NCBI RefSeq assembly: GCF_014066305.1
Contig: NW_023501052.1
Location: forward strand, 496,001 to 560,000
Direction of reading: 5' to 3'
DNA: 64,000 nucleotides
Source of the DNA: Letharia columbiana
Taxonomy: Eukaryota > Ascomycota > Lecanoromycetes > Lecanorales > Parmeliaceae
In this document: positions 10,567-20,378 of the stretch, in pieces
Position numbering within the stretch: the stretch's first letter is position 1
Layout of the letters: each line of letters starts with the position of its first letter
Translations under genes and position numbers: made by a program
Notes under the pieces: generated by a model
Databases searched by the model: none
What the model was told of the DNA's origin: nothing
The model's input: the letters and a program-made list of their open reading frames with translations, nothing else

Positions 10567-10837
10567 TGGTGTCCGGGGCGGGAGTGTTGTTGTGTGAGGG
10601 GAAGAGATGACGGGAAAGTGTGTGTAATTGAGGATCTAAGGGAGGCTGAATGAGTATAAGCTGGGCTTCATACCATTATTCGATGCATTTAGCGGATACT
10701 CTCTGGCGCTTTTCATGAGAAGATGTATATTCGAATTCATTTATCGAACGCTTTGAGCATCACTGGCAGCTTCAGCTTGTTGCACGTTGGTGTCGTTAGA
10801 TGTAGATAATCGAAAATAAACGCAAGATGCGGAAGCA

Positions 10838-12995
10838 CTACGCCACCCCATTCTCCCCCTGCGTCTGCTTCCATTGGTGCGCCATCTGCAGCAGCTTCGA
10901 CATCTTCGCCGCTGACTCGTCGTCTGCAGGGAAAACATAATCCATATACTCTTCGAAGCTGTCGTCGTCGAGCTTTCTCCTCTTCTTGACTTTGCGCGGC
11001 ATTTGCTTGTCGACTTTTTCGATGTCTGAGGGTGCGCCGTGTGTGCCTTCGAAGGATTTCCAGGCGGTTAAGAGGGCGACGCGCTGGGGGATGTTAGCGG
11101 AACTTTTCGGATCAAGGAATGCTATTGAGGGAGGAGAAGATGCGTTAGAAAGAGACATACCTCTTCTTTGAGTTCCTTTTCTCTCATGCTCTTGTACGCT
11201 CGCTCAAAGACCTCGCGAGCGCGTTGCTTAGCTTCTTCGCTGATTGGCCGGTCCTCCTGTTCTTCATCTTCCTCCTCGCCTTCTTCAGGTACGTTGATTT
11301 CGAAATGCGCGTAGCTAATCCAGACTTTGACGTGGTCTGTCTTGTCCAACAGTCGCTCATACAGCCTTCTCGTCCTGCCGTACTCCCCTTCTTCCTCTTC
11401 AAAGTCAATATACGCTTTCCAAAGCAGCTCCGGCATGTCCAAGACAGGCTGGTCGACTGCAAGCTCGAAGAGACCACGCGTGCGGTCCAAGTCGTCCAGA
11501 CCCCTTTCTAGCTCAGCAAATTTGATCCAGGCTTGACAATTGGCAGGGTTCCACGCAATGTACTTTTCATAAAGAGTCCGGCACCTGACGAACTCAAAGA
11601 GCTTCAGTTCAAGCTCGACGTATCCCTTGAACAGTTTGTCCTTGGGACACTGGCCTATAGCGTTGCCCATAGTCTTCCTTGCGGCTTGTAACTGCATTTG
11701 TCTGACCTCGAATTGCGCTTTCATGATCCAGATCTTGGCGAATGTGAATTTCTTGTGTGGTATTAGCTTTAGACATTCTGAGTATATTTGGCGAGCTCGC
11801 TCGATATCTCCATTGTCCATTTCCTCGTACAAAGCGTAGAACACCCACAAGTATATGTACCTTCGCCAATGTCGCTTCTCTTGCGTCGGTGGGATTTGTG
11901 CAATCGCTCTTTCGTACACCTCTCGCACTCGCTCTGGGTCCTGTGACATCTCCTCTAACCTGGCGAAGTCGAACCAGACGTCGTAATTCTTGGGGTTCTC
12001 TTTGATCTGCTCCTCATATTGGACCCGTCGTTTGGAGAGTATGACATCTTCTACGCCTTCTCGATCACCAAATTGCTTCTCGAAGGTTGTATATGACTTG
12101 TGCAAGGTCATGGCCTTTGACCTTGGAAGCCGGTCCAGGGCATATTTGTAGATTGCTCTGGCACGCTCATATTCCTTAAGCTTTGCCTCGTAGCGAGCGT
12201 AGGCAATGAACAGCCGTTCATCCATGAAATGGTCTCCTAGCGTCTCGATAGCCATGCCGAACACTTCGCGGACGAGATCGCTCGTTCCATTCTCCTCCTC
12301 AAACCTTGCCCATTTGATCCAATTCCGGGGCTCTGGATGGACCACGGTAAAGCGCTCGAAAATAGCTCGTGCCCTAGAAAACTCATTGTATCTCTTCTCG
12401 AGCTTGATATACGCTGACCATGCGGCCTCATCTGGTTCCCATGACATCCACCGCTCGAAGACTTGTCGAGTGCCCGCCACGTTTCCCAGAGTCTCCTCCA
12501 TGTACACATATTTGTACCACAGCTTATCCACTCGCGGCAGGATTGTCACAGCTCGGTCTAGTATGTTGCGCGCATGGTTGATGTTCCTTGTCTTCATCTC
12601 CGCCTCGACATAGCGGATCCATAGTATGACCGAGGTGGAATCCACATCCAAAGCCCGCTCAAAAATCGACCTTGCTCTGCGGAACTCCTTCTGCTCAAGT
12701 TCCCACTGTGCGTATCGCATCCAGTTGTTCATGTTTATCCTATTCCTTCGCACATAATCCTCGAACTCCTTCCGTTTCCTACCTTGGAATTCATGAAGCT
12801 CTTCGAGATCTGCGAATCGCTGCGTAGGCGCCTGTAGTCCTGGCTCTTGTCTGTCGACGGCCTCACGGAGCAGCTGTTCTGCGCTAATTTGCTGAGGAGC
12901 TTGGAAGATGTCAGCACGTACGCCTTCAACACTCTCAGGCGGGACATACCTGGGGCCTTGTTCTTGACCCTGGGAGGGCCGCGTGAAGCCTCCAT
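10838..12995 (-). CDS. CLF1: pre-mRNA-splicing factor Clf1 (crooked-neck, HAT-repeat protein)
   Basis: Three exons (12995-12950, 12899-11161, 11083-10838) give 676 residues, the usual length of fungal Clf1/Syf3. The protein starts [17 protein letters not shown] and then shows tandem HAT repeats over most of its length, with the recurring pattern W..Y...E and ARxIFERAL (for example [20 protein letters not shown] and ARNILDRAV). The C-terminus holds the conserved [20 protein letters not shown]. Clf1 is a scaffold of the NineTeen complex (Prp19-associated) and is needed for spliceosome assembly and activation in the nucleus. The 50-nt first intron uses acceptor CCAAG and the 77-nt last intron has GTATGT...CCCAG. 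Identification is very secure. Confidence 0.95.
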
Positions 12996-13564
12996 TTTCG
13001 CGGATTGAGCTCTATTCTCTGAATTACACACTGCCTATGAGCAAAGGCACTTGGTCGTAAACCTAACTTCTGTGGCACTAGACTCGAAGCCGCGTGACGG
13101 TATACACATGTAGATCGTGGAGTCAGTCAGGCTAAAGTAACTATAGAGTTTGACGCGGGCTGTATGTAATTTAAATCACTAGCGCGCTACCAATAACGAC
13201 GTGCCGATGCTCTTCACCAAGCAAGTCTTCAACACCCAATGAATTTGATGGAGGCCACATTTAGGAGTGTGATAACACATAACATCTGGTGACCTCATCT
13301 CTGCTGAACCCATCCTCAGGTCTGATAGCATGGGTTCCATTTGTATTGAGCTCCGCCTGCGGCCATTTGACGCATGAAACCCAGAAACTTCTCGCCTTTC
13401 AGCACTGATCGATCTAAAGCTCAAGCTCAAACTCGGAGTCTTCCTTTGCCGCTTTCCATCCTTTTCTAAATACCACTCGGCTTACAGAACTACCAGATAG
13501 CGCCGATCTTCTAGCGCCAGTTGTCGAAAACCAGGACAAGGAGCCAGCACAAAAGTCTTCCATC
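12996..13564. other. intergenic region between divergent genes
   Basis: It separates CLF1 from the F-box-like gene at 13565 and should hold both promoters. No coding sequence or repeat is supported. Confidence 0.4.
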
Positions 13565-14872
13565 ATGCTCCCACTGGAGCTTTTAAGCTTAGTGTGTGGA
13601 TATCTACCCAAGCCAAATCTCAAACAAGTGCGCCAGGTCTCGAAGATATGGGAACGAGCTGCGGTCCCCTGGCTCTTCGACGAAATCTTCATTTCCCAGA
13701 ACATGGCTGATCTTCGTATCGCTAAGCTTGTCATCCTCCATTTCAAGCAATACATCCGCACTTTGGTGTTTTCTACCGTCTACTACACAGAACTCTCCCG
13801 GGAAAGCTTTGACGAGCAGTTTGATTGCGGGTTCGATGGGGAGTTCGATGGGGAGTCCGACATCGACAGTGACAGTCACAAGAGTCAGTCCGACCATGCT
13901 TTCGCAATTTACTGCATTGCTCGCAAGAACCAGCAAGCAAATCTCATAGATGGTTCAGCTTCAGCATACCTGTCATTCGCCCTTACCAGCTCGGCGAATA
14001 TTCGGAAGATAGTCCTCACAGACACCTCCAGCTCGCGGGTCATGTCCCGCCAGTCGTTGCAGGCCTACGAGCCGCGGAGCTCAAAAGCTTGCCCAATCAA
14101 GCAATGTGACCTTAAGGACACCGATCACATCCCTCACGCAATGCGCCACTTCGGATTGTCCCAAGAAGGCTTTACCAATCCTTGGCGCTTAGTGCTACTC
14201 GCGTTATCCGCCACGAGTGCAAATGTCAAAGAGTTGACTATGGAGCCTAGCGACATGGAGTTGAGCACAAACACAGCTGGATTTTCGATGTCGCCCGAGA
14301 AGCTCAGTCAGGCTCAGCTCTGTTTTAACACCTTGACCAAGATTCGTTTCTCTCTCAACGTAGATACTGATCGATTTTCTACGAAGGTCGAGACACGCCA
14401 CGTCCATCGTAATGTCGCCAAGCTTTTAAGGAGTGCCATCAACCTTGAGAGTTTGTCGCTTAATTTGACAAACGAACCAGGGGTGGGAATGTCCGAATAC
14501 TCTACGTTACAGAGTATACTGGGACGGTGCAGATTTCCCAAACTCCGATCGTTAACCTTGGTCTTACTTGCTTCCTCGGAGGCAGAATTGCTTCGGCTAC
14601 TCAAACACTCCAGAAATCTTGAACAACTCACCATCCGCGGCCACGATTTGACTGAAGGTTTGTGGCTGCGGGTTGCGGCCTGGATTCGAGCTTCTTTGCC
14701 GCTGCTGAAGCACGCAGAGTTCAATTCGCTATTTGGTGGCTTCGAAGAGCCCTGGGCGGATACTGAATACGCGGACCAATACGGGCACGTTGGCGACTTT
14801 CTCTTCGGTCAAGGGGAAAATCCATTCACGACGAAAGCGCTAGAAAAGTACGATGCCGATATCAAAGCATAA
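13565..14872 (+). CDS. F-box-like protein (family 1, intact copy)
   Basis: One uninterrupted exon encodes 435 residues. The N-terminus MLPLELLSLVCGYLPKPNL followed by VRQVSKIWERAAVPWLF has the pattern of a fungal F-box-like domain (LP.E....I...L....L...R.VSK.W...A.P.LF). The rest has scattered leucine-rich pieces such as LRSLTLVLLASSEAELLRLL and LEQLTIRGHDLTEGLW, consistent with an irregular leucine-rich ligand-binding region. An acidic insert (residues about 83-105) contains a 12-bp tandem duplication. F-box proteins link targets to SCF ubiquitin ligases through Skp1; the target is unknown. Two inactivated relatives lie immediately downstream at 15667 and 18068, so this is the surviving member of a local family. 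Confidence 0.75.
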   Translation: MLPLELLSLVCGYLPKPNLKQVRQVSKIWERAAVPWLFDEIFISQNMADLRIAKLVILHFKQYIRTLVFSTVYYTELSRESFDEQFDCGFDGEFDGESDIDSDSHKSQSDHAFAIYCIARKNQQANLIDGSASAYLSFALTSSANIRKIVLTDTSSSRVMSRQSLQAYEPRSSKACPIKQCDLKDTDHIPHAMRHFGLSQEGFTNPWRLVLLALSATSANVKELTMEPSDMELSTNTAGFSMSPEKLSQAQLCFNTLTKIRFSLNVDTDRFSTKVETRHVHRNVAKLLRSAINLESLSLNLTNEPGVGMSEYSTLQSILGRCRFPKLRSLTLVLLASSEAELLRLLKHSRNLEQLTIRGHDLTEGLWLRVAAWIRASLPLLKHAEFNSLFGGFEEPWADTEYADQYGHVGDFLFGQGENPFTTKALEKYDADIKA

Positions 14873-15666
14873 CGGCAGAGGGTCAACCCCGCTGGAGATG
14901 TCGACTTCGTAGCAGCCTGAAACAAATACCATTGAGGATGGCTCAAAGCCCCCAACATCGTCGAGCAGCTACTCGTTCGATACAACGGAGCTCAGCAGAG
15001 AGCATTGGTTTTCTCGATCATCCTTGGGCATATTGTTTCCGCATGCATTCTGCCTCCCGTACAATATCATTAGCAATCCACCGCGGGATTGTCTCAAATG
15101 GGGCCAAGGTGTGTATTTGTCTGAGAACCCTCATAGCTTCAAGGGTTGTACCAAAATTATATCCAAAAAGAATTGACCGCCACATCTGCAAAGGATCTCG
15201 AGCCATCGCTTCCATGGCCTTAATGCAATGAGATTATCAGTGATATTTCGCCAAGGAAACCTCTTTTGAAAATTTTGCACATTCGCATACTCTTAAAGCA
15301 CTCGCCTACGCAACGACGTAGAAGTGTCTGTCATTTAGTTTGTATCTCATGGAGGCCATTGTACACGCTAGCACTAACACTGCACTGTAACTCATTCAGT
15401 CACCTCACCCTATGCCCTCCAGCCTTTGTCCCATACAACGTCCAGACTTCATCATACCCGCATCAAGACTGTCATTACTCAAGACCTAATTATACAAAGA
15501 CCGCCAGGGGCTAGGCCTAGGTCGTATACTCAGGTCCCAGATGCTAGCACTTTCTTGGCTTTCTCCTGGTGATCATCATCCCTCGTTTCGCCATTCGGTG
15601 AGAAGTTCGTAGTACCAAGCCAAGATCGCAAGATAGGATCAGAAGGGAAGCTTTGATCATCTTATC
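14873..15666. other. no gene recognised
   Basis: This is the spacer between the intact F-box-like gene and its first dead paralogue. A minus-strand frame at 15018-15215 (65 codons) has no identifiable domain. Confidence 0.35.
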
Positions 15667-16953
15667 ATGCGACTTCCGCCAGAGTTCCTGGGATTTGTAT
15701 TTGGGTCTCTCGAAAGGATTGCTCTCGAAAGAATTGCTCTCGAAAGAATTGCTCTCTTCAATGTCCGGCTGGTCTGCAAGTCTTTTGAGCAGGCAGCTAA
15801 CCCTCTCCTTTTCGACCAAGTCTACGTCTCTAATACCAGGGCCGACCTCAAAATCGCGAACCTGACTGTCCTTTGCTTTGGTCGCTACATTCGCACTCTG
15901 GTATTCAGATCTCAGATCAACCTACATGGAGTACGCTTTGGACAACTTCCGAACTTCGGTACTTTCGAGATTTTGTCTTCGGAGTATTGAGCCGCCCGAA
16001 TGCTTCAATCAGCACCCTGGAACATACTTGGACCAGATACATCGCACAGCGCGTTGATTGGCAAGGTTTAAACGAAAAGGAAGAATTAATCGGACATCTC
16101 TGTTTCATTCTTGGCAACATTTCTAAGCTTCAAACGATCAAGATCACTGGCTGCCCAACCATTCGATACACGTCTGGAGAGTCAATCAAGTTTTCCGAAC
16201 CCGACTTTGCTTGTTCGGGACCTGTGTGCAAATATGAGGAGTTCTTTGACATGGAACCGAGTTTTGGCTGCCTCACAGATGTTTGAGAGCATGGTGTTCT
16301 TTAATGCTTCCTCTTTCAATCACGAAGACTTGCGTTTAAAATATCATCTCGGACAATTCCCGCCATCAGCGCTGGCAATAGTCGATGTCTTGCAGTGCAT
16401 TTGACATGTCGCAAGCACGAGCTCTTAATTTCGGAGAGGGCTTTAGGTTTTTGATCAGCCCACGAGTAATCTACCTAACCAAGTAAGAGCACAAAACCAA
16501 GACCTCGGCACATGATGCGGATACCCAAGGACATGTGGCCAAGGCCCTGGTTGGTGCCATCAACCTTGAGCAGCTTCGGCTCTCTTTCACAGAGAGGGAG
16601 TTGCCCCAATTTGAACAATTTGAGGCCATCCTAGGGGGCTGCAGGTTTTCAAAGCTCAAATTCCTTGGACTGTTATGCCTCCGGTCGATAGAAGATCAGC
16701 TGGTGGGCTTTCTCGGGTCCTCGCCAGGCCTCGAAACTCGGAAGCTGTGTAACCATGATCTGACGCTAGGATTATGGGAGCATGTGGCACACCGGAACAA
16801 ACAATTCTTACAGCTACAGAGTGTCAGTCTACATATCTTCTTGGGGTGGGTTAGCCGAATCTTTTGGATGATCGAGATGTGGGCGATTTCTTCGTGCGTA
16901 ATGGCGGAAATTCCTTTACAAAAGGGGCGTTTGAACGGAAGAAGGCAGAGTAA
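15667..16953 (+). pseudogene. F-box-like pseudogene (family 1, second copy)
   Basis: This is a clear paralogue of the gene at 13565. It begins MRLPPEFLGFVFGSL and continues VRLVCKSFEQAANPLLFDQV, matching the intact copy's domain, but stops at 15990. Later homologous blocks appear in other frames: AINLEQLRLSFTE and GGCRFSKLKFLGL (matching AINLESLSLNLTN and GRCRFPKLRSLTL), then NHDLTLGLWEHVA, then the C-terminal VGDFFVRNGGNSFTKGA ending at the TAA at 16951-16953. Collinearity to the last residues shows a whole-gene duplication broken by several frameshifts and stops, too many for sequencing error alone. Confidence 0.85.
15709..15753 (+). repeat. three 15-bp tandem units inside the F-box-like pseudogene
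   Basis: The unit CTCGAAAGRATTGCT occurs three times in a row and adds LERIALERIALERIAL to the F-box-like domain. The intact paralogue has no such expansion. Replication slippage after loss of constraint is the simple explanation. Confidence 0.9.
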
Positions 16954-18067
16954 CGACAGGCTCTTGCTGTGAGTATCCGACCCTTTAGTCTATCCTCAGA
17001 AACGTGTTACTCACAGTCTAAGCAGGCGCTCTAATAGATACCAAGCGTGTTCTCCGGTGTTCCTTCGACGCGTGATACGTGTGGTTCTTAAAGGTGAGCT
17101 TGAGAAACTTCTGCTATCGCAATGGGCCCAATCTTTGTACCGCGAGGGTTTTCAAGAGGCGTACTGGTTGGGATGATTTCTCATGGTACGGTGCGCTAGG
17201 GGATGCTTGGGATCATCTGGGAAGCCATGGAAAGGAGACGCATAAAAATTTGCAAACAGACCTCGGACTAAGATGGGATTTTGAGTCCAAGGATAACCGG
17301 GTCTAAAAGCTAGGAAAAGGGTTTCCACGGTATTGAATTAGCATATTGGTCTTGTGAGGAGCAGCTACCTTACACAGCAGACGCTAAGTATTCCCAATAA
17401 CAACAATCGGACATTAAGTTTCTGCCTCTGGCTCTTCCTCGACGTAGGACATCAAGAATCTTGGCCGAGATTTACCTCTTCCCTAAAGTCGGACAATCAG
17501 ACAATGTGCAGCAAGGTTGATAGCGTTTACTCCAAAACAAACTGGCTTAGTCGTTGTTTGATTGTCCGGACGAAGACATCTCACGCTTTTCCTGTGCACT
17601 CTTGTCACAACTCTAGAAGAACTGAACATGCTCCACCTTATACCAAATGCTCTTGACACATACACTATCTCCAGATAAATAAACCCATCACTTCCACTGG
17701 TATCTTCCGCTACGTCTTCCTCCCGCTCGCTCTTCAACCTATCCCCTACTCCTCTCACTCAAGGCCTCTCTTTCGCACTCACTCCTTGACCTGACACAAT
17801 CTCTGGTATCCCTACAGTCGATCCAATAGCCAGCAGTCCTTGTCAGCCCACAAGCCACATAATCTTCCAGCTGCACTCGACTCTGCGGCTACATCAAAAC
17901 AACACAACTTCAACCATAAATCTGCCGCCGGCCACCCATCTAACGACATTCATTTCGACGCACACCAGCACCAACTAGTTGAGCTTCAGATTCTCGCCGT
18001 TGGACAATCGATCAGCCTCTTTCCTATCACACCACGATCCAGACGGCGGACATCCAAGTCGTTCAGA
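16954..18067. other. no gene recognised
   Basis: The spacer between the second and third F-box-like copies. A plus-strand frame at 17079-17306 ending in GDAWDHLGSHGKETHKN looks protein-like but has no start context or partner exon I can identify. Confidence 0.35.
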
Positions 18068-18330
18068 ATGATCTTCCCACCGGAAATACTGGGCCTTGCC
18101 CTCGGCCTTTTGCCCAAAAGCGATCCGAATGAAGCAAGCTCGACTTTCTTCCAAGGCGTTCGAACAAGCTGCGGTGCCACATCTCTTCAACGAAGTCTGT
18201 CTTCATCTCGACCAACGACGCAGACTTCCCGGTCGCGGTTCGTACCGCAGAGCACCTTTCCAAGCTCCATCAAGACTCTGGTGTTCTCTTCCGTGCACTA
18301 CGGGTCCGTGAGCTGGAGCACGTACGAGAA
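18068..18330 (+). pseudogene. F-box-like pseudogene fragment (family 1, third copy)
   Basis: The sequence opens MIFPPEILGLALGLLPKSD. A one-base frame change then continues RLSSKAFEQAAVPHLFNEV, and a further change gives KTLVFSSVHYGSVSWSTYE, which matches RTLVFSTVYYTELS of the intact gene at 13565. Homology ends near 18330, where a pyrimidine-rich stretch (18357-18422) follows. It is a 5' fragment, so either the 3' part was lost or the duplication was partial. Confidence 0.75.
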
Positions 18331-19126
18331 AGATTCACGCGCCAAAAGCAGCAGGGCGGGATCTTCCTTCCTTCCCTTTTTTCCCCTTGCCTTTTTTCCC
18401 TTCCCTTTTCCCCTTTTCTTTCCATCGGCTCTCATCTCGACCCAGGACGTGCTTCGGAAACCACGCCGGCTGACTGACGATGGTTTCTTTGTACTTGTAC
18501 TGGGCGTTGGCTCTCCAGCGGACGGAAACCTTGATGGTGGCGGGTTTGATGCCTCAGGACTTTTTTCACAAAGGGAGGGTTGCATGGTGGTGTGGGAATG
18601 GCGAGGAAGCCAGCTATTACTGGAAAAGGGGATTCAGCAAGATGTTTGGTTTGGGGAGGGCCGATCGGTTGGGTGCACAGAGGAGCGGGATGGTAGGATG
18701 GAAGGAGCACATCGATCGAATTAATGCAGCAGCTTTCAATATTCGAACCCCTGATAATGACTATGTACATCATGAAGTGAAACGAGAGCCGACATCGACA
18801 GACTCGATGGAGAGGATCCATTGCTGGTGACGACAATGTAGCGTCTGTCTATGGCCTGTGTAAGGTAAATCATTCATCGCCAACCTCCGTGATGCATCCG
18901 GCATTGATGAGCCCGCGGCAAGTAGCGCACCAAGAAATGAGCCGGACATAACGGCCTCGTGATACATGAAAGATAAGCTCGGAAAAGGTAGGATATGCAG
19001 ATCATGGGTATTTCGTTTGCCTCCCATCCGTTTCCAGCCTGGGCGTCCCGTCCAACTCCATACATTGCGTTTCCCCTAGTCGAGGACGAAGGGGCTTTCC
19101 ACCAAGCGACAGTGGCTCGGCCTACA
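18331..19126. other. pyrimidine-rich tract, otherwise no gene recognised
   Basis: At 18357-18422 the plus strand is almost pure C and T. A 116-codon frame at 18480-18830 (plus) has no recognisable domain and I do not call it. The rest is the 3' flank of the C2H2 gene that ends at 19127. Confidence 0.4.
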
Positions 19127-20378
19127 TCAAGCCAACTCACTGGCCGCGGTAGCCAGCGCATCCAACCCGGGGCTCTCGCCCTCCTCGCCGTCCGCATCCG
19201 CATCCTCATCCTTATGCATCCCGTTCTCGCGATCCAACCCCTCCATAATTTCGCTCAGCTCGCTCCTCTGCATCTTCGGCCGAGCCACCCTCCCCGCCCG
19301 CGGCGGCTCCATGCCCATTCCACTGCCATCCGAGTCCACATCCATCGCATCGGCCCCCGCGCTCGAGCTCGCGCGACGGCTCCCTTTGGCGCTGCCGATG
19401 ACAGGGGAGCCTGCAACGGAATCGTTCTTGCTGTTGGAGTGCCTGTGGGTGCGCTCGTGTTGTTTCATGTTGTCCTTCCTTGTAAATGCCTTTTTGCACG
19501 TAGGACACAGGATGTTTTTCTCGCCGGTGTGTTTTTTCCCGTGCCTAGCTGCGTGGCCTGATGTCGTGAATGTGTCGGTGCAGTTGTGGCGGACGGCGTG
19601 AGGGCAGGGGTATTTTTTCTTCGGGGGGAGGATTTTTGGTGGCGGAGGCGTTCTGACCGTTGGCGGTGGCGGTGGTGGAGGCGGTGAGGGAGGTTGTGAT
19701 GGGGGTGTTGGGACCGGTTTTTATCGTTGCGGAGATCGGTGGTAGGGAGTGGGAGGGTGTGTTGGTTGAGGTTGCCGATGAGGGTGTCGGGAGGATTGGG
19801 GAGGTGTTCGTACTGTAAGGGTGTTGGAGCTGGGTTTGCAAAGGCTGCAGGGTACCGCGGTGGTGGAAGAGTCCGTCTGGGTAGCCGTTCAGGCTTGGGA
19901 GAGGCTGCTGGGAATCGAGATTGTAGTAGGGTTGTTGAGATGCTTCGTGTAGGGTCGGATAGCCATTGGGGTTGGAGCGCCCGAAGGCGGGGTTGGTGTA
20001 GTAGGGCAGGCTATTGCCATTGCCGTTGAGTAGATCGTTGTAATTTTTGTTTTTCGGATGCTGGCCGTCCATGAGATCGAAGCCGTTGCTGGGTGTCATT
20101 GGCGATGGAGTTGACTGGGAGAGGGAGGATTGTGAGTCGAAGCGCACGAGCTGAGGTGTTGGCGGGGAGCGAGTGTGCCGCGGTGAACCGGAACTACTGG
20201 TCGAAGGTGAAGAGTTGTAGCCGTCGCGCGATGTGCAGGATGATACAGATGATATTGAGATGCGTGAACGGTTGGGGATTTTGGGTTGTGAGAAAGTGTT
20301 TTGGGTGGTGGTAGTAGTGTTGGAGGAAGAGTGATTGAGAAGCGACACTCGCCTCCCGCTGGAGTCCTCGCCGTACAT
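19127..20378 (-). CDS. C2H2 zinc-finger transcription factor (one-base frame break)
   Basis: The protein begins MYGEDSSGRRVSLLNHSSS and has a long Ser/Thr/Asn/Gln-rich, probably disordered regulatory half of about 250 residues. Two fingers follow: YPCPHAVRHNC...HAARHGKKH (Cys-x7-Cys) and ILCPTCKKAFTRKDNMKQH. The tail contains DAMDVDSDGSGMG and an acidic EDADADGEEGE. The two parts lie in frames that differ by one base, meeting at the G6 run 19623-19628; removing one base would join them, and no intron fits. The unusual first finger beside an FTRKDNMKQH finger recalls the fungal Nrg1/CSP-1 group of glucose- or clock-linked repressors; that link is from memory. Either this is an assembly indel in a functional gene or a very recent inactivation. 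Confidence 0.7.

Noticed and set aside
18480..18830. Open frame of 116 codons downstream of the third F-box-like copy
   Set aside because: No match to the intact paralogue, no recognisable motif and no splice context.
19590..19720. Intron to explain the frame change in the C2H2 gene
   Set aside because: The only nearby GT donor (GTCAGA) combined with the AG before the finger leaves the wrong frame.
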